In this document: one piece after another, positions 8,673-17,559 of the stretch
Layout: every line of letters starts with the position of its first letter
How positions within the stretch are numbered: the stretch's first letter is position 1
Source: Allgaiera indica
Lineage (GTDB): Bacteria; Pseudomonadota; Alphaproteobacteria; Rhodobacterales; Rhodobacteraceae
Length of the DNA stretch: 64,000 nt
NCBI RefSeq assembly: GCF_900106675.1
Contig: NZ_FNOB01000009.1
Span: forward strand, 1-64,000
Direction of reading: 5' to 3'
Translations under genes and position numbers: made by a program
The notes under the pieces: generated by a model
The model's database searches: none
The model's input: only the letters and a program-made list of their open reading frames with translations
What the model was told of the DNA's origin: nothing

Positions 8673-11273
8673 ATGGCAGTCGTCGTCGTCGAGTCCCCCG
8701 CCAAGGCCAAGACAATCAACAAGTATCTGGGCCCCGGCTATACGGTTCTCGCCTCCTACGGCCATGTCCGCGACCTGCCGCCGAAGGACGGTTCGGTCGA
8801 CACGGACCATGATTTCGAGATGAAATGGGAGGTGGCGAGTGACAGCAAGAAACATGTCCGCGCCATCACCGAGGCGCTGAAATCCGACGATGAGCTGATC
8901 CTCGCCACCGACCCCGACCGCGAGGGCGAGGCGATTTCCTGGCATCTGCAGGAGGCGCTGTCCAAGGCGCTGAAGAAGGGCAAGTCGGTCAAGCGGGTCA
9001 CCTTCAACGCGATCACCAAATCCGCCGTCACCGAGGCGATGAAGGCCCCCCGCGAAGTGGATATGGAACTGGTCGAGGCCTACCTGGCCCGCCGCGCGCT
9101 GGATTACCTGGTGGGTTTCAACCTGTCGCCCGTCCTGTGGCGCAAGCTGCCGGGGGCGAAATCGGCGGGCCGGGTGCAATCGGTCTGCCTGCGCCTGATC
9201 GTCGAGCGCGAGATGGAGATAGAGGCCTTCCGCGCCAGGGAATACTGGACCGTCACCGCCAAGCTGGCCACGCCCCGCGGCCAGGAATATGACGCACGCC
9301 TGACGGTGCTGGGCGGCAAGAAGCTGGAAAAGTTCGACATCCCCACGACCGAGGCCGCGGAACTGGCCGTCCAGGCGGTCACTTCGCGCGATCTCAAGGT
9401 GGCCTCGGTCGAGGCCAAGCCGGCGACGCGCAACCCCTCGGCGCCGTTCATGACCTCGACCCTTCAGCAAGAGGCCAGCCGCAAGTTCGGCATGGGCGCG
9501 CGTCAGACGATGTCGGCGGCACAGCGGCTTTATGAGGCCGGTCATATCACCTACATGCGGACCGACGGCATCGATATGGCGCCCGAGGCCGTTATGGCCG
9601 CGCGCGACCAGATCAAGGCCAGCTGGGGCGACAGATATGTGCCCAGCAGTCCGCGGATGTACAAGAACAAGGCCAAGAACGCGCAGGAAGCGCATGAATG
9701 CATTCGTCCCACCGACATGTCTGCCTCGCCCGATCGCCTGCGCATCCATGATGCCGATCAGCGCAAGCTCTACGATCTGATCTGGAAGCGGACCATCGCC
9801 AGCCAGATGGCGGCGGCCCAGTTCGAGCGCACCACGGTCGATATCGCCTCGGCCGATGGTCAGGTCGGCCTGCGTGCCACCGGCCAGGTCGTCACCTTCG
9901 ACGGCTTCCTCAAGGTCTATGAGGAAGGCCGCGACGACGACGGCGACGAGGATGCAAACCGCCTGCCGCAGATCAGCGAGGGCGAGGCCGCCGAGAAGCG
10001 CGCGATCACGCCCGAGCAGCATTTCACCCAGCCGCCGCCGCGCTATACCGAGGCCTCGCTGGTCAAGCGGATGGAAGAACTGGGCATCGGCCGCCCCTCG
10101 ACCTATGCCTCGATCATCACCACGATCCAGGATCGCGAATACGTCCGCAAGGAAAAGAACCGCCTGATCCCCGAGGACAAGGGCCGGCTGGTGACGGTGT
10201 TCCTGACCAACTATTTCCGCCGCTATGTCGAATACGATTTCACCGCCGATCTCGAGGCGCAGCTTGACGACATTTCGGACGGCCAGCGCGACTACAAGGA
10301 GGTGCTGGCGCATTTCTGGCGCGATTTCTCGGCCGCGATCGCCGAGACGGCGGATCTGCGCATCGGCGAGGTGCTAGACAAGATCGACGAGGTGCTGGCG
10401 CCCCATCTGTACCCCGCGCGCGAGGACGGGTCGGATCCGCGCGTCTGCCCGCTCTGCGGCGCCGGGCGGCTGCATTTGAAGACGGCGCGCTCGGGCGGGG
10501 CCTTCATCGGCTGTGGCAATTATCCCGAATGCCGCTACACGCGCCCGATCTCGGCCCCCGGCGGCGACGATGGCGCGGCGGCGATGGACGGCAAGGTGTT
10601 GGGCCAGGACGCGGCGGGAAATGACATCTCGCTGCGCAACGGCCGCTTCGGCCCCTATGTCCAGCGCGGCGAGGCGACGGAGGAGCAGCCCAAGCCCGAC
10701 CGCGCCTCGTTGCCCAAGGGCTGGGCGCCGGGCGATCTGACGCTGGAGCGTGCGCTGGAGCTTCTCGCGCTGCCCCGTCCGATCGGCCCGCACCCAGAGG
10801 ATGGCGAACTGGTCGAGGCCGGCGTCGGCCGCTATGGCCCCTATGTCAAGCACGGCCGCGTCTACGCGAACCTTCCCGATGTGGAAGAGGTCTTCACCAT
10901 CGGCATGAACCGCGCGGTCGAGGTGCTGGCCCAGAAGGCCGCGCGCGGCGGTCGCGGCGCGGCGGCCAAACCCTTGAAGGAATTGGGTGATCACCCCGAT
11001 GGCGGCGCGATCAGCGTGATGCCTGGCCGCTATGGCCCCTATGTGAAATGGGAAAAGGTCAACGCGACTCTGCCCAAGGGGATGGAGCCCGAGGCGGTGA
11101 CGCTGGAAGAGGCCGTGCAGCTGGTCAATGAAAAGGCGTCCAAGGGCGGCAAGAAGAAAGCCGCTCCGAAGAAGGTCGCGGCGAAGAAACCTGCAGCCAA
11201 AAAGACGGCGGCAAAGAAGACGGCGGCCAAGAAGACCACCGCCACGAAGTCCACCAAGAAGGCTGCGGAATAG
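8673..11273 (+). CDS. topA: DNA topoisomerase I
   Basis: Type IA topoisomerase that relaxes negative supercoils by single-strand passage. The TOPRIM domain is at residues 1-130 (VVVESPAKAKTINKYLG; DPDREGEAISWH). The active-site tyrosine is Tyr294 in GHITYMRTDG, and the GIGRPSTYASII motif follows. A C4 zinc ribbon lies at about residues 590-620 (CPLCGAGRLHLK...CGNYPEC). Then come several topoisomerase C-terminal repeats with PGRYGPYVKWEK-like motifs. The last 45 residues are a Lys/Ala-rich tail (AAKKTAAKKT repeats) resembling histone H1-like tails, probably for non-specific DNA binding. The 866-residue length is normal for the alphaproteobacterial form. Confidence 0.97.
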   Translation: MAVVVVESPAKAKTINKYLGPGYTVLASYGHVRDLPPKDGSVDTDHDFEMKWEVASDSKKHVRAITEALKSDDELILATDPDREGEAISWHLQEALSKALKKGKSVKRVTFNAITKSAVTEAMKAPREVDMELVEAYLARRALDYLVGFNLSPVLWRKLPGAKSAGRVQSVCLRLIVEREMEIEAFRAREYWTVTAKLATPRGQEYDARLTVLGGKKLEKFDIPTTEAAELAVQAVTSRDLKVASVEAKPATRNPSAPFMTSTLQQEASRKFGMGARQTMSAAQRLYEAGHITYMRTDGIDMAPEAVMAARDQIKASWGDRYVPSSPRMYKNKAKNAQEAHECIRPTDMSASPDRLRIHDADQRKLYDLIWKRTIASQMAAAQFERTTVDIASADGQVGLRATGQVVTFDGFLKVYEEGRDDDGDEDANRLPQISEGEAAEKRAITPEQHFTQPPPRYTEASLVKRMEELGIGRPSTYASIITTIQDREYVRKEKNRLIPEDKGRLVTVFLTNYFRRYVEYDFTADLEAQLDDISDGQRDYKEVLAHFWRDFSAAIAETADLRIGEVLDKIDEVLAPHLYPAREDGSDPRVCPLCGAGRLHLKTARSGGAFIGCGNYPECRYTRPISAPGGDDGAAAMDGKVLGQDAAGNDISLRNGRFGPYVQRGEATEEQPKPDRASLPKGWAPGDLTLERALELLALPRPIGPHPEDGELVEAGVGRYGPYVKHGRVYANLPDVEEVFTIGMNRAVEVLAQKAARGGRGAAAKPLKELGDHPDGGAISVMPGRYGPYVKWEKVNATLPKGMEPEAVTLEEAVQLVNEKASKGGKKKAAPKKVAAKKPAAKKTAAKKTAAKKTTATKSTKKAAE

Positions 11274-11636
11274 ACCCGTGGCGGGCGGTGCTGGGGCGGT
11301 GACCAATGGCGACGTGCCATGCACCGCGCCGCGCTCTGGCAGCACGCTGCCCTGCGGTCTCTTGAAAGCCCCCGGGCGCACCGGCGCGCCCGACAGCTAT
11401 TTCTCTCTCCCCGCGACCAACGCCTAATGGGCGGCGGAATAGGGGCTTGCCCTGCCCAGGTCATGGGCGAAGCCGCGTTCGAGCGCGCCTATCTCGCCGC
11501 CGCGCGCCGGGCAGACGGGGCGGTGCGCCACTTTGTGGCCTCCGCCAGATGTAGGAATGGCTTGGCGCCCTGATGGCCATGCGTGGCCGGCGGCTCCCTG
11601 GCCAGCTCTCCGAACGCGCACGGCTCTGTCCCGGCC
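11274..11636. other. 363-base gap between convergent topA and tldD
   Basis: No convincing gene, tRNA or repeat was seen here. Short open frames exist on both strands but have no family likeness or ribosome site. A GC-rich imperfect hairpin around GGGCGCACCGGCGCGCCC (about 11374-11391) could help end the topA transcript. Confidence 0.5.
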
Positions 11637-13058
11637 TCAGGCCGCCGAGCCGCCCACCGTCAGCCCGCCGATCAACAGCGTCGGCTGACCTACGCCCACC
11701 GGCACCCATTGCCCGGCCTTGCCGCAATTGCCGACGCCCGGATCCAGGGCCATGTCGTTGCCGATCGCGCGGATATGCTGCATCGCGGTCGGGCCGTCGC
11801 CGATCAGCGTCGCGCCCTTCACCGGCGCGCCGAGACGGCCGTTCTTCACCCGGTAGGCCTCGGTGCAGGAGAACACGAACTTGCCGTTGGTGATGTCCAC
11901 CTGCCCGCCGCCGAAGCCCACGGCATAGATCCCGTCTTTGACCTCGGCCACGATCTGCTCGGGGCTGGCGTCGCCGCCCAGCATGTAGGTATTGGTCATC
12001 CGCGGCATCGGTATATGGGCATAGCTTTCGCGCCGCCCGTTGCCGGTGGGTTTCACCCCCATTAGCCGGGCGTTCTGGCGATCCTGCATGTAGCCCACCA
12101 GCACCCCGTCCTCGATCAGCACATTCCTGCCCGAGGGCGTGCCCTCGTCATCCACTGTCAGGCTGCCGCGCCGGTCCGGGATCGTGCCGTCGTCCAGTAT
12201 GGTCACGCCCTTGGCCGCCACCTGCTGGCCCATCAATCCCGCAAAGGCAGAGGATTTCTTGCGGTTGAAATCGCCCTCCAGCCCGTGGCCCACGGCCTCA
12301 TGCAGCAAGACGCCGGGCCAGCCCGACCCCAGCGCCACATCCATCACGCCCGCCGGCGCGGGTTCGGCGCGCAAGTTCACCAGCGCGATGCGCAACGCTT
12401 CCTTCGCGGTTTCCTGCCAGGCGTCGCTTGCGATCAACCCGGTCAGGCCGACGCGCCCGCCACCCCCGGCGCTGCCGCTTTCGCGGCGGCCATTCTCTTC
12501 GACGATGACCGCGACATTCAGTCGCGCCATCGGTCGGATGTCGGAAACGATGCTCCCTTCCGGGCGCAGGATCACCACCTCTTGCAACGAGGCCGCCAGC
12601 GTCGCCGAGACCTGAACCACGCGGCGGTCCAACGCCCGGGCGTAGGCGTCGATCTCGCGCAGCGTGTCGATCTTCACGCCAAAGCCGGCATCCGCCATCG
12701 GGTCGTGGTCGGTGTAGAGGCGGCGGTTGGTGGGCTGCGGCGCATCGGCCATCACCCCGCCGCCATCGCCCACCGCCAGGCGCGCGGTTTCCGCCGCGCG
12801 CGCCAGCGCGCTTTCGGTCAGATAGGTGGAATGGGCATAGCCCGCCACCTCTCCGCGCACGGCACGCAGGCCGAAACCCTCGGAGGCGTCATAACTGGCG
12901 TTGCGGATGCGCCCGTCGTCCAGAACCAGCGCCTCGGACCGGCGGCGTTCAAGGAACAGTTCACCGTCGTCGGCGCCGGCGGTCGCCGCGCGCAGATGGG
13001 CCAGCGCGCGGCCCTCATCCAGATCGGTCTCGAATGGGCGGAAAACATCCTGAGTCAT
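11637..13058 (-). CDS. tldD: Metalloprotease TldD
   Basis: TldD pairs with TldE/PmbA to form a zinc protease that processes small peptides, including modified-peptide precursors. The 473-residue length is typical. The zinc-binding HExxxH motif is present as HEAVGHGLEGD, followed by FNRKKSSAFAGLMGQ. The C-terminal region has the conserved PTGNGRRES, GGGQVDITNGKFVFSC and GNCGKAGQWVPVGVGQP segments. The start at 13058 (MTQDVFRP) gives the family length; a longer frame extends upstream without homology. The gene is divergent from ctaC across a 174-base gap that must hold both promoters. Confidence 0.95.
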   Translation of the reverse strand: MTQDVFRPFETDLDEGRALAHLRAATAGADDGELFLERRRSEALVLDDGRIRNASYDASEGFGLRAVRGEVAGYAHSTYLTESALARAAETARLAVGDGGGVMADAPQPTNRRLYTDHDPMADAGFGVKIDTLREIDAYARALDRRVVQVSATLAASLQEVVILRPEGSIVSDIRPMARLNVAVIVEENGRRESGSAGGGGRVGLTGLIASDAWQETAKEALRIALVNLRAEPAPAGVMDVALGSGWPGVLLHEAVGHGLEGDFNRKKSSAFAGLMGQQVAAKGVTILDDGTIPDRRGSLTVDDEGTPSGRNVLIEDGVLVGYMQDRQNARLMGVKPTGNGRRESYAHIPMPRMTNTYMLGGDASPEQIVAEVKDGIYAVGFGGGQVDITNGKFVFSCTEAYRVKNGRLGAPVKGATLIGDGPTAMQHIRAIGNDMALDPGVGNCGKAGQWVPVGVGQPTLLIGGLTVGGSAA

Positions 13059-13232
13059 GTGAATGGGCTTAGCACGTCTTTGATCTGGATCAACGGGCGC
13101 TGTTTTGCCGCGCCAGTTTTTCTTGTCGATTCCCGCGCAATGTGCTTCACATTTTTGAGAAACAGACGGGAGCGCGCCCCGCGCGCCTCGACAAGCGGGT
13201 GTCAACGCCGCGGCAAAACATGGGAACACAGA

Positions 13233-14186
13233 ATGCGCATCACGACCACTTTCGCGGGCGTCGCTACCCTGTCCGCCTCGCTTCTCGCCGCCGCTGCCGC
13301 GAGTGCCCAACAGCTTGAATTCATGGGTCAGCCGAAAGCTGGCGGTATCGGCTTTCAGGGCGCCGCCTCGTCGGTGGCGCATGATCTGCAATGGCTTGAC
13401 GGCATGATGATGGTGATCATGACCGCGATCGTCGTCTTCGTCACCGTGCTGTTACTCTATGTGATCTATCGCTTCCGGGCGGGCTCCAACCCGACGCCCG
13501 CGCGCTTTACCCACAACACCCCGCTCGAGATCGCCTGGACATTGATCCCCGTGGTGATCCTGGTGACGATCGGGGCCTTCTCGCTGCCGACCCTCTTCAA
13601 GGAGATGGAGATCCCCAAGGCCGACGTGACCATCAAGGTGACCGGCAACCAGTGGTTCTGGAGCTATCAGTACCCCGACGAGAAGATCGTGTTCGACAGC
13701 TACATGATCGGCAGCCCGGCGACGATCGACGACAGCGACGGGCCCGACATCAAGCCCTTCGTGCTGAACGCCGCGATGGAGGCCAAGCTGAAGAAGGCGG
13801 GCTATGGCCGCGACCAATGGCTTCTGGCGGTCGATCATCCGGTGGTGGTGCCGGTGGGCAAGATCGTGGTGCTGAACATCACCGGTGCCGACGTGATCCA
13901 TTCCTTCGCGCTGCCCGCCTTCGGCGTAAAGCAGGACGCGGTTCCCGGCCGCCTGGCGCAGGCCTGGTTCAAGGCGGACAAGGAAGGTATCTATTTCGGC
14001 CAGTGCTCGGAGCTTTGCGGCAAGGATCACGCCTTCATGCCGATCGAGATCCGGGTGGTCAGCCAGCCTGAATACGAGGCCTGGCTTGCCAAGGCCAAAC
14101 AGCAGTTCGCGGATGCGGGTGCGACCGATGCGCCTGTTCCGGGGCGGGGTGGTAACAAACCCGCGATCCGCGTAGCGTTGCGATAG
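13233..14186 (+). CDS. ctaC: Cytochrome c oxidase subunit II
   Basis: Subunit II of the aa3-type cytochrome c oxidase, which passes electrons from cytochrome c to CuA. It has a signal peptide (residues 1-26, ending ASAQQ) and two membrane helices (about 55-80 and 97-117). The periplasmic cupredoxin domain has the aromatic patch NQWFWSYQYP, the DVIHSFALPAFGVKQDAVPG segment and the CuA site GQCSELCGKDHAFMP (Cys near residues 258 and 262). The start MRITTTFAGV at 13233 begins the signal peptide. ctaB, ctaG and ctaE follow in order, a standard assembly operon; subunit I (ctaD) is not in the window. Confidence 0.97.
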   Translation: MRITTTFAGVATLSASLLAAAAASAQQLEFMGQPKAGGIGFQGAASSVAHDLQWLDGMMMVIMTAIVVFVTVLLLYVIYRFRAGSNPTPARFTHNTPLEIAWTLIPVVILVTIGAFSLPTLFKEMEIPKADVTIKVTGNQWFWSYQYPDEKIVFDSYMIGSPATIDDSDGPDIKPFVLNAAMEAKLKKAGYGRDQWLLAVDHPVVVPVGKIVVLNITGADVIHSFALPAFGVKQDAVPGRLAQAWFKADKEGIYFGQCSELCGKDHAFMPIEIRVVSQPEYEAWLAKAKQQFADAGATDAPVPGRGGNKPAIRVALR

Positions 14187-14237
14187 GGATGGGAGTAGGG
14201 GAATGCGTGGATTCCCCTGACTTCCGGCGAGGACGAG

Positions 14238-15173
14238 ATGACCGATATTCGGGCCTTTGATCAAACGGGCGAGGCGGGGTTTCGCGACTATGTCGCGCTG
14301 CTCAAGCCCCGGGTCATGTCGCTGGTCGTCTTCACGGCGCTGGTGGGGCTGCTGGTCGCGCCGGTGCCGGTGCATCCGGTCATCGCCGTCGCCTCGATCC
14401 TGTTCATCGCGCTGGGCGGCGGTGCCTCGGGCGCGCTGAACATGTGGTGGGACAGCGACATCGACCAGATCATGCGCCGCACCTGCGCCCGCCCGATCCC
14501 CGCCGGCCGGGTCGAGCCGCGCGAGGCGCTGGCGCTGGGTCTGGTGCTGTCGCTGATCTCGGTCGCCATGCTGGGACTTGCGGCGAACTGGGTCGCGGCC
14601 GGGCTGCTGGCCTTTACCATCTTCTTCTACGTCGTCATCTATTCGATGTGGCTCAAGCGCACGACGCCGCAGAACATCGTCATCGGCGGCGCCGCGGGCG
14701 CTTTCCCCCCGATGATCGGCTGGGCTTGCGCGACCGGCGGGATCAGCCTGGAAAGCGTCGCGATGTTCATGTTGATCTTCATGTGGACGCCGCCGCATTT
14801 CTGGTCGCTGGCCCTGTTCATGAAGGACGATTATTCCAACGCCGGGGTGCCGATGCTGACGGTGACCCACGGGCGCAAGGCGGCGCGCACGCATATCCTT
14901 GTCTACACCATCCTGCTGACGCCGGTGGCCGTGGGCACGGCGTTCACCGCGATCGGCGGCGGCGTCTATCTGGCCGCCTCGCTGATCCTCAGCGCGGGCT
15001 TCCTGCGCGGCGCGTGGCGGATCTGGAAACGTGACGAGGCCGCGGCCGAAGCCGACAAATACGCCGTCGAGAAAAAGACCTTCCGTTTCTCGCTGATCTA
15101 TCTTGCAGGGCTGTTCGCGGCGCTTCTGGCCGAGGGCGTGCTGCATCATCTGGGTCTGGGGGGCTGGTGGTAA
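14238..15173 (+). CDS. ctaB: Protoheme IX farnesyltransferase (heme O synthase)
   Basis: CtaB attaches a farnesyl chain to protoheme IX to make heme O, the precursor of the heme A needed by the oxidase. The 311-residue polytopic membrane protein of the UbiA superfamily shows the Asp-rich motif in NMWWDSDIDQIMRRTCARP. A second motif with conserved YSMWLKRTTPQNIVIGG and PPHFWSLALF segments follows. The start LLKPRVMSLVVF region after a short cytoplasmic tail is typical. Its TAA overlaps the next ATG by one base (TAATG). Confidence 0.96.
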   Translation: MTDIRAFDQTGEAGFRDYVALLKPRVMSLVVFTALVGLLVAPVPVHPVIAVASILFIALGGGASGALNMWWDSDIDQIMRRTCARPIPAGRVEPREALALGLVLSLISVAMLGLAANWVAAGLLAFTIFFYVVIYSMWLKRTTPQNIVIGGAAGAFPPMIGWACATGGISLESVAMFMLIFMWTPPHFWSLALFMKDDYSNAGVPMLTVTHGRKAARTHILVYTILLTPVAVGTAFTAIGGGVYLAASLILSAGFLRGAWRIWKRDEAAAEADKYAVEKKTFRFSLIYLAGLFAALLAEGVLHHLGLGGWW

Positions 15174-15352
15174 TGGGCTTTTCCGCCGGGCATGAGATCT
15201 TCAAGCGCCGCCTTGGGCGCAATCTCGGGCTTGGCGGCGCGCTTCTGGCGCTGGTGGTGCTGATCTTCGCGCTGACCATCGTGAAGGTGGGCGACCAGCC
15301 GAAGCCGGTTTCCGCCAAGCCGGCCGCGGCCAGCCAGGGGGCCTCGGGATGA
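15173..15352 (+). CDS. Small single-helix membrane protein in the oxidase operon
   Basis: A 59-residue protein with a cytoplasmic basic segment (FKRRLGRNLGLG), one membrane helix (about residues 22-41) and a short polar tail. Small ORFs of this kind, sometimes called CoxF-like, sit between ctaB and ctaG in many alphaproteobacteria and are thought to help oxidase assembly; no activity is assigned. Start and stop codons overlap those of both neighbours (TAATG before, ATGA after), which supports its being translated. Confidence 0.75.
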   Translation: MGFSAGHEIFKRRLGRNLGLGGALLALVVLIFALTIVKVGDQPKPVSAKPAAASQGASG

Positions 15353-15936
15353 CGCGATCCGCCCCGACGCCGCGCGGATTGCGCGCCCGTGTCGGGGCAG
15401 GTCTTGTTGTGCTGGCGGTTCTGGGGGCCGGGCCGCTGTATCTGTGGGCGCGGGGCGCGGGGGCGCAGCACCCGCTGCAACGCAGCCTCACCGTCCGGTT
15501 CGAGACCCATGCCTCTGCCACCGGATGGGACTTTCGCCCCAGCGCGCGGCAGATCGAGTTGAAGCTGGGGCAGACGGGCCTTGCCTTCTTCAACCTGCGC
15601 AATCCCGGTGTTCAGGCCGGGGCGGCGCGGGCGGCGTATCGCGTTACCCCCGCCGCAGCCGATCGCTATCTGGTCCGGGTTGCCTGTCTATGCGGCCAGA
15701 CCCAAGTTCTGGGCGCGGGCGAGCGGGCCGAGGTGCCGATGGCCTTCTACGTCGATCCCGCGATCGCGCGCGATCCGGTGCTGCGCGGCATCCGCGAAAT
15801 CACGCTATCCTACAGTTTTACCAAAGCCGATTTTCCCGCCGGGGGGGGTGCCGATGTGCCCTTCGTGGCCAAACTGCCGGCGCATCCACCGCCGGGCATG
15901 ACCAAAGGTCAGGAACATTCCGACGAGGGGACGTAA
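15349..15936 (+). CDS. ctaG: Cytochrome c oxidase assembly protein CtaG/Cox11
   Basis: Cox11 delivers copper to the CuB site of subunit I on the periplasmic side. This 195-residue protein has an N-terminal membrane helix (about residues 18-35). The Ig-like copper domain runs from LTVRFETHASATGWDF through NPGVQAGAARAAYRVTP and ends FYVDPAIARDP...ITLSYSFTKADF. The copper-binding motif, usually CFCF, reads CLCG here: both Cys are kept but the flanking Phe residues are not. ATGA overlap with the previous gene; ctaE starts immediately after its stop. Confidence 0.92.
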   Translation: MTRSAPTPRGLRARVGAGLVVLAVLGAGPLYLWARGAGAQHPLQRSLTVRFETHASATGWDFRPSARQIELKLGQTGLAFFNLRNPGVQAGAARAAYRVTPAAADRYLVRVACLCGQTQVLGAGERAEVPMAFYVDPAIARDPVLRGIREITLSYSFTKADFPAGGGADVPFVAKLPAHPPPGMTKGQEHSDEGT

Positions 15937-16752
15937 ATGGCGCATGAAACGAACCACGATTATCACATTCTGAAGCCTTCCATCTGGCCCTTCCTGGGCG
16001 CGCTTGGGGCCTTCATCATGCTTTTCGGCCTGGTGCTGATGATCCATGACAAGGGGCCCTACATGTTCGTGGGGGGGCTGCTTCTGGTCCTCTACGTCAT
16101 GTATGGCTGGTGGTCCGAGGTGGTCTATGAAGGCAACCACGGCGATCACACCCCGGTGGTGCGGCTGGGGCTGCGCTACGGGTTCATCCTGTTCATCATG
16201 TCCGAGGTGATGTTCTTCGCCGCCTGGTTCTGGAGCTTCTTCAAACACGCCATGTATCCCGGCGGGCCCGAACAGCCGGCGGCGTTCCAGACCTACCCGC
16301 CGCAGGGGGTGACGCCCTTTGATCCCTGGCATCTGCCGCTGATCAACACGCTGATCCTGCTGACGTCGGGCGCGGCGATCACCTGGGCGCACCACGCGCT
16401 GGTGCATGAGAACAACCGCAAGGATCTGGTGCGCGGCCTGGCGCTGACGATCTGCTTGGGGCTGTTCTTCACGGTGGTTCAGGCCTACGAATACACCCAC
16501 GCGCATTTCGGCTTCTCGGGCAATATCTACGGCGCGAATTTCTTCATGGCGACCGGGTTCCACGGCGCCCATGTGATCATCGGGACGCTGTTCCTCTTCG
16601 TTTGCATGCTGCGCGCGATGCGTGGCGATTTCACCCCGCAGCAGCATGTGGGTTTCGAAGCCGCCGCCTGGTACTGGCACTTCGTGGACGTGGTTTGGCT
16701 GTTCCTGTTCTCGGCGGTCTATATCTGGGGCAGTTCCGGCATCGCGCATTAG
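15937..16752 (+). CDS. ctaE: Cytochrome c oxidase subunit III
   Basis: Subunit III of the aa3-type oxidase, which stabilises the catalytic core. The 271 residues with seven membrane helices are the normal size. Conserved features include [15 protein letters not shown] at the N-terminus, [17 protein letters not shown] with the conserved acidic residue in helix III, and [24 protein letters not shown] and [16 protein letters not shown] close the protein. ATG directly follows the ctaG stop. A short hairpin (GGGGG/CCCCC, 16828-16844) lies between this gene and surf1. Confidence 0.97.
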   Translation: MAHETNHDYHILKPSIWPFLGALGAFIMLFGLVLMIHDKGPYMFVGGLLLVLYVMYGWWSEVVYEGNHGDHTPVVRLGLRYGFILFIMSEVMFFAAWFWSFFKHAMYPGGPEQPAAFQTYPPQGVTPFDPWHLPLINTLILLTSGAAITWAHHALVHENNRKDLVRGLALTICLGLFFTVVQAYEYTHAHFGFSGNIYGANFFMATGFHGAHVIIGTLFLFVCMLRAMRGDFTPQQHVGFEAAAWYWHFVDVVWLFLFSAVYIWGSSGIAH

Positions 16753-16873
16753 CGCCGCGACCGTCCCGTCGTTGTTGGCGCGTGCCCCCGCGGCGCGCGC
16801 CTTTTCAATTGCGCCTTCTGATACGCCGGGGGCAAATATCCCCCAACCCTGCGCCACCCCGAACGGAGCCACC

Positions 16874-17548
16874 ATGACCCGCCGCCTGACCCCGGTTCTG
16901 ATCTTCGGCCTCGCCGGGGCGGCGATCCTGATCGCGCTCGGGATCTGGCAAATCCAGCGGCTGCACTGGAAGCAGGCGATCCTTGCGCGGATCGAGGCGA
17001 AGATCGCCGCCGCCCCCGTCGCGCTGCCCGCCGATCCCGACCCGGCGCGTGACCAATACCTGCCGGTGGCGGTCAGCGGCCAGTTGACCGGCCAGGGCCT
17101 GCGGGTGCTGACCGGCATCAAGTTCAAGGGGCCTGGCCATCTGATCGTCGCGGTGCTGGCGCTGCCCGATGCCCGGCGGGTGATGGTCGATCTCGGCTTC
17201 CGGGCCGAGGGCGGCGGCACCGCGATCCCGCGGGGCGCTGTCACCGTGACCGGCAACCTGGTCTGGCCGAGTGAGGTCGACAGCTTCACCCCCGCCCCCG
17301 ATCTGGCCCATCACCTTTGGTTCGCCCGCGACGTGCCGGCGATGGCCAAGGCTCTGGGCACCGCGCCGATCCTGATCGTCGCCAGCCGCGTCGCCGGCGC
17401 CAGCACGGGGGCCGAGGCCATCCCGGTCACGACGGAAGGGATACCGAACAACCACATGCAATACGCGATCACCTGGTTTTCGCTTTCGATTGTCTGGTTG
17501 GGGATGACAGGCCTCTTGCTCTGGCGTATCACCCGGCGGAAAGACTGA
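16874..17548 (+). CDS. SURF1 family cytochrome oxidase biogenesis protein
   Basis: SURF1 (Shy1) helps insert heme A into the aa3 oxidase. This 224-residue protein has the typical layout: a first membrane helix (residues 7-25, ending LGIWQIQRLHWKQA), a soluble middle domain (DPARDQYLPVAVSGQL, VMVDLGFR) and a C-terminal helix (about 195-215). The helix is preceded by the family motif NNHMQYAITWFSLS. The start at 16874 has a GGAG site 10 bases upstream. It sits between ctaE and thrC, as in related Rhodobacteraceae. Confidence 0.93.
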   Translation: MTRRLTPVLIFGLAGAAILIALGIWQIQRLHWKQAILARIEAKIAAAPVALPADPDPARDQYLPVAVSGQLTGQGLRVLTGIKFKGPGHLIVAVLALPDARRVMVDLGFRAEGGGTAIPRGAVTVTGNLVWPSEVDSFTPAPDLAHHLWFARDVPAMAKALGTAPILIVASRVAGASTGAEAIPVTTEGIPNNHMQYAITWFSLSIVWLGMTGLLLWRITRRKD

Positions 17549-17559
17549 AGGCCTGTGCC

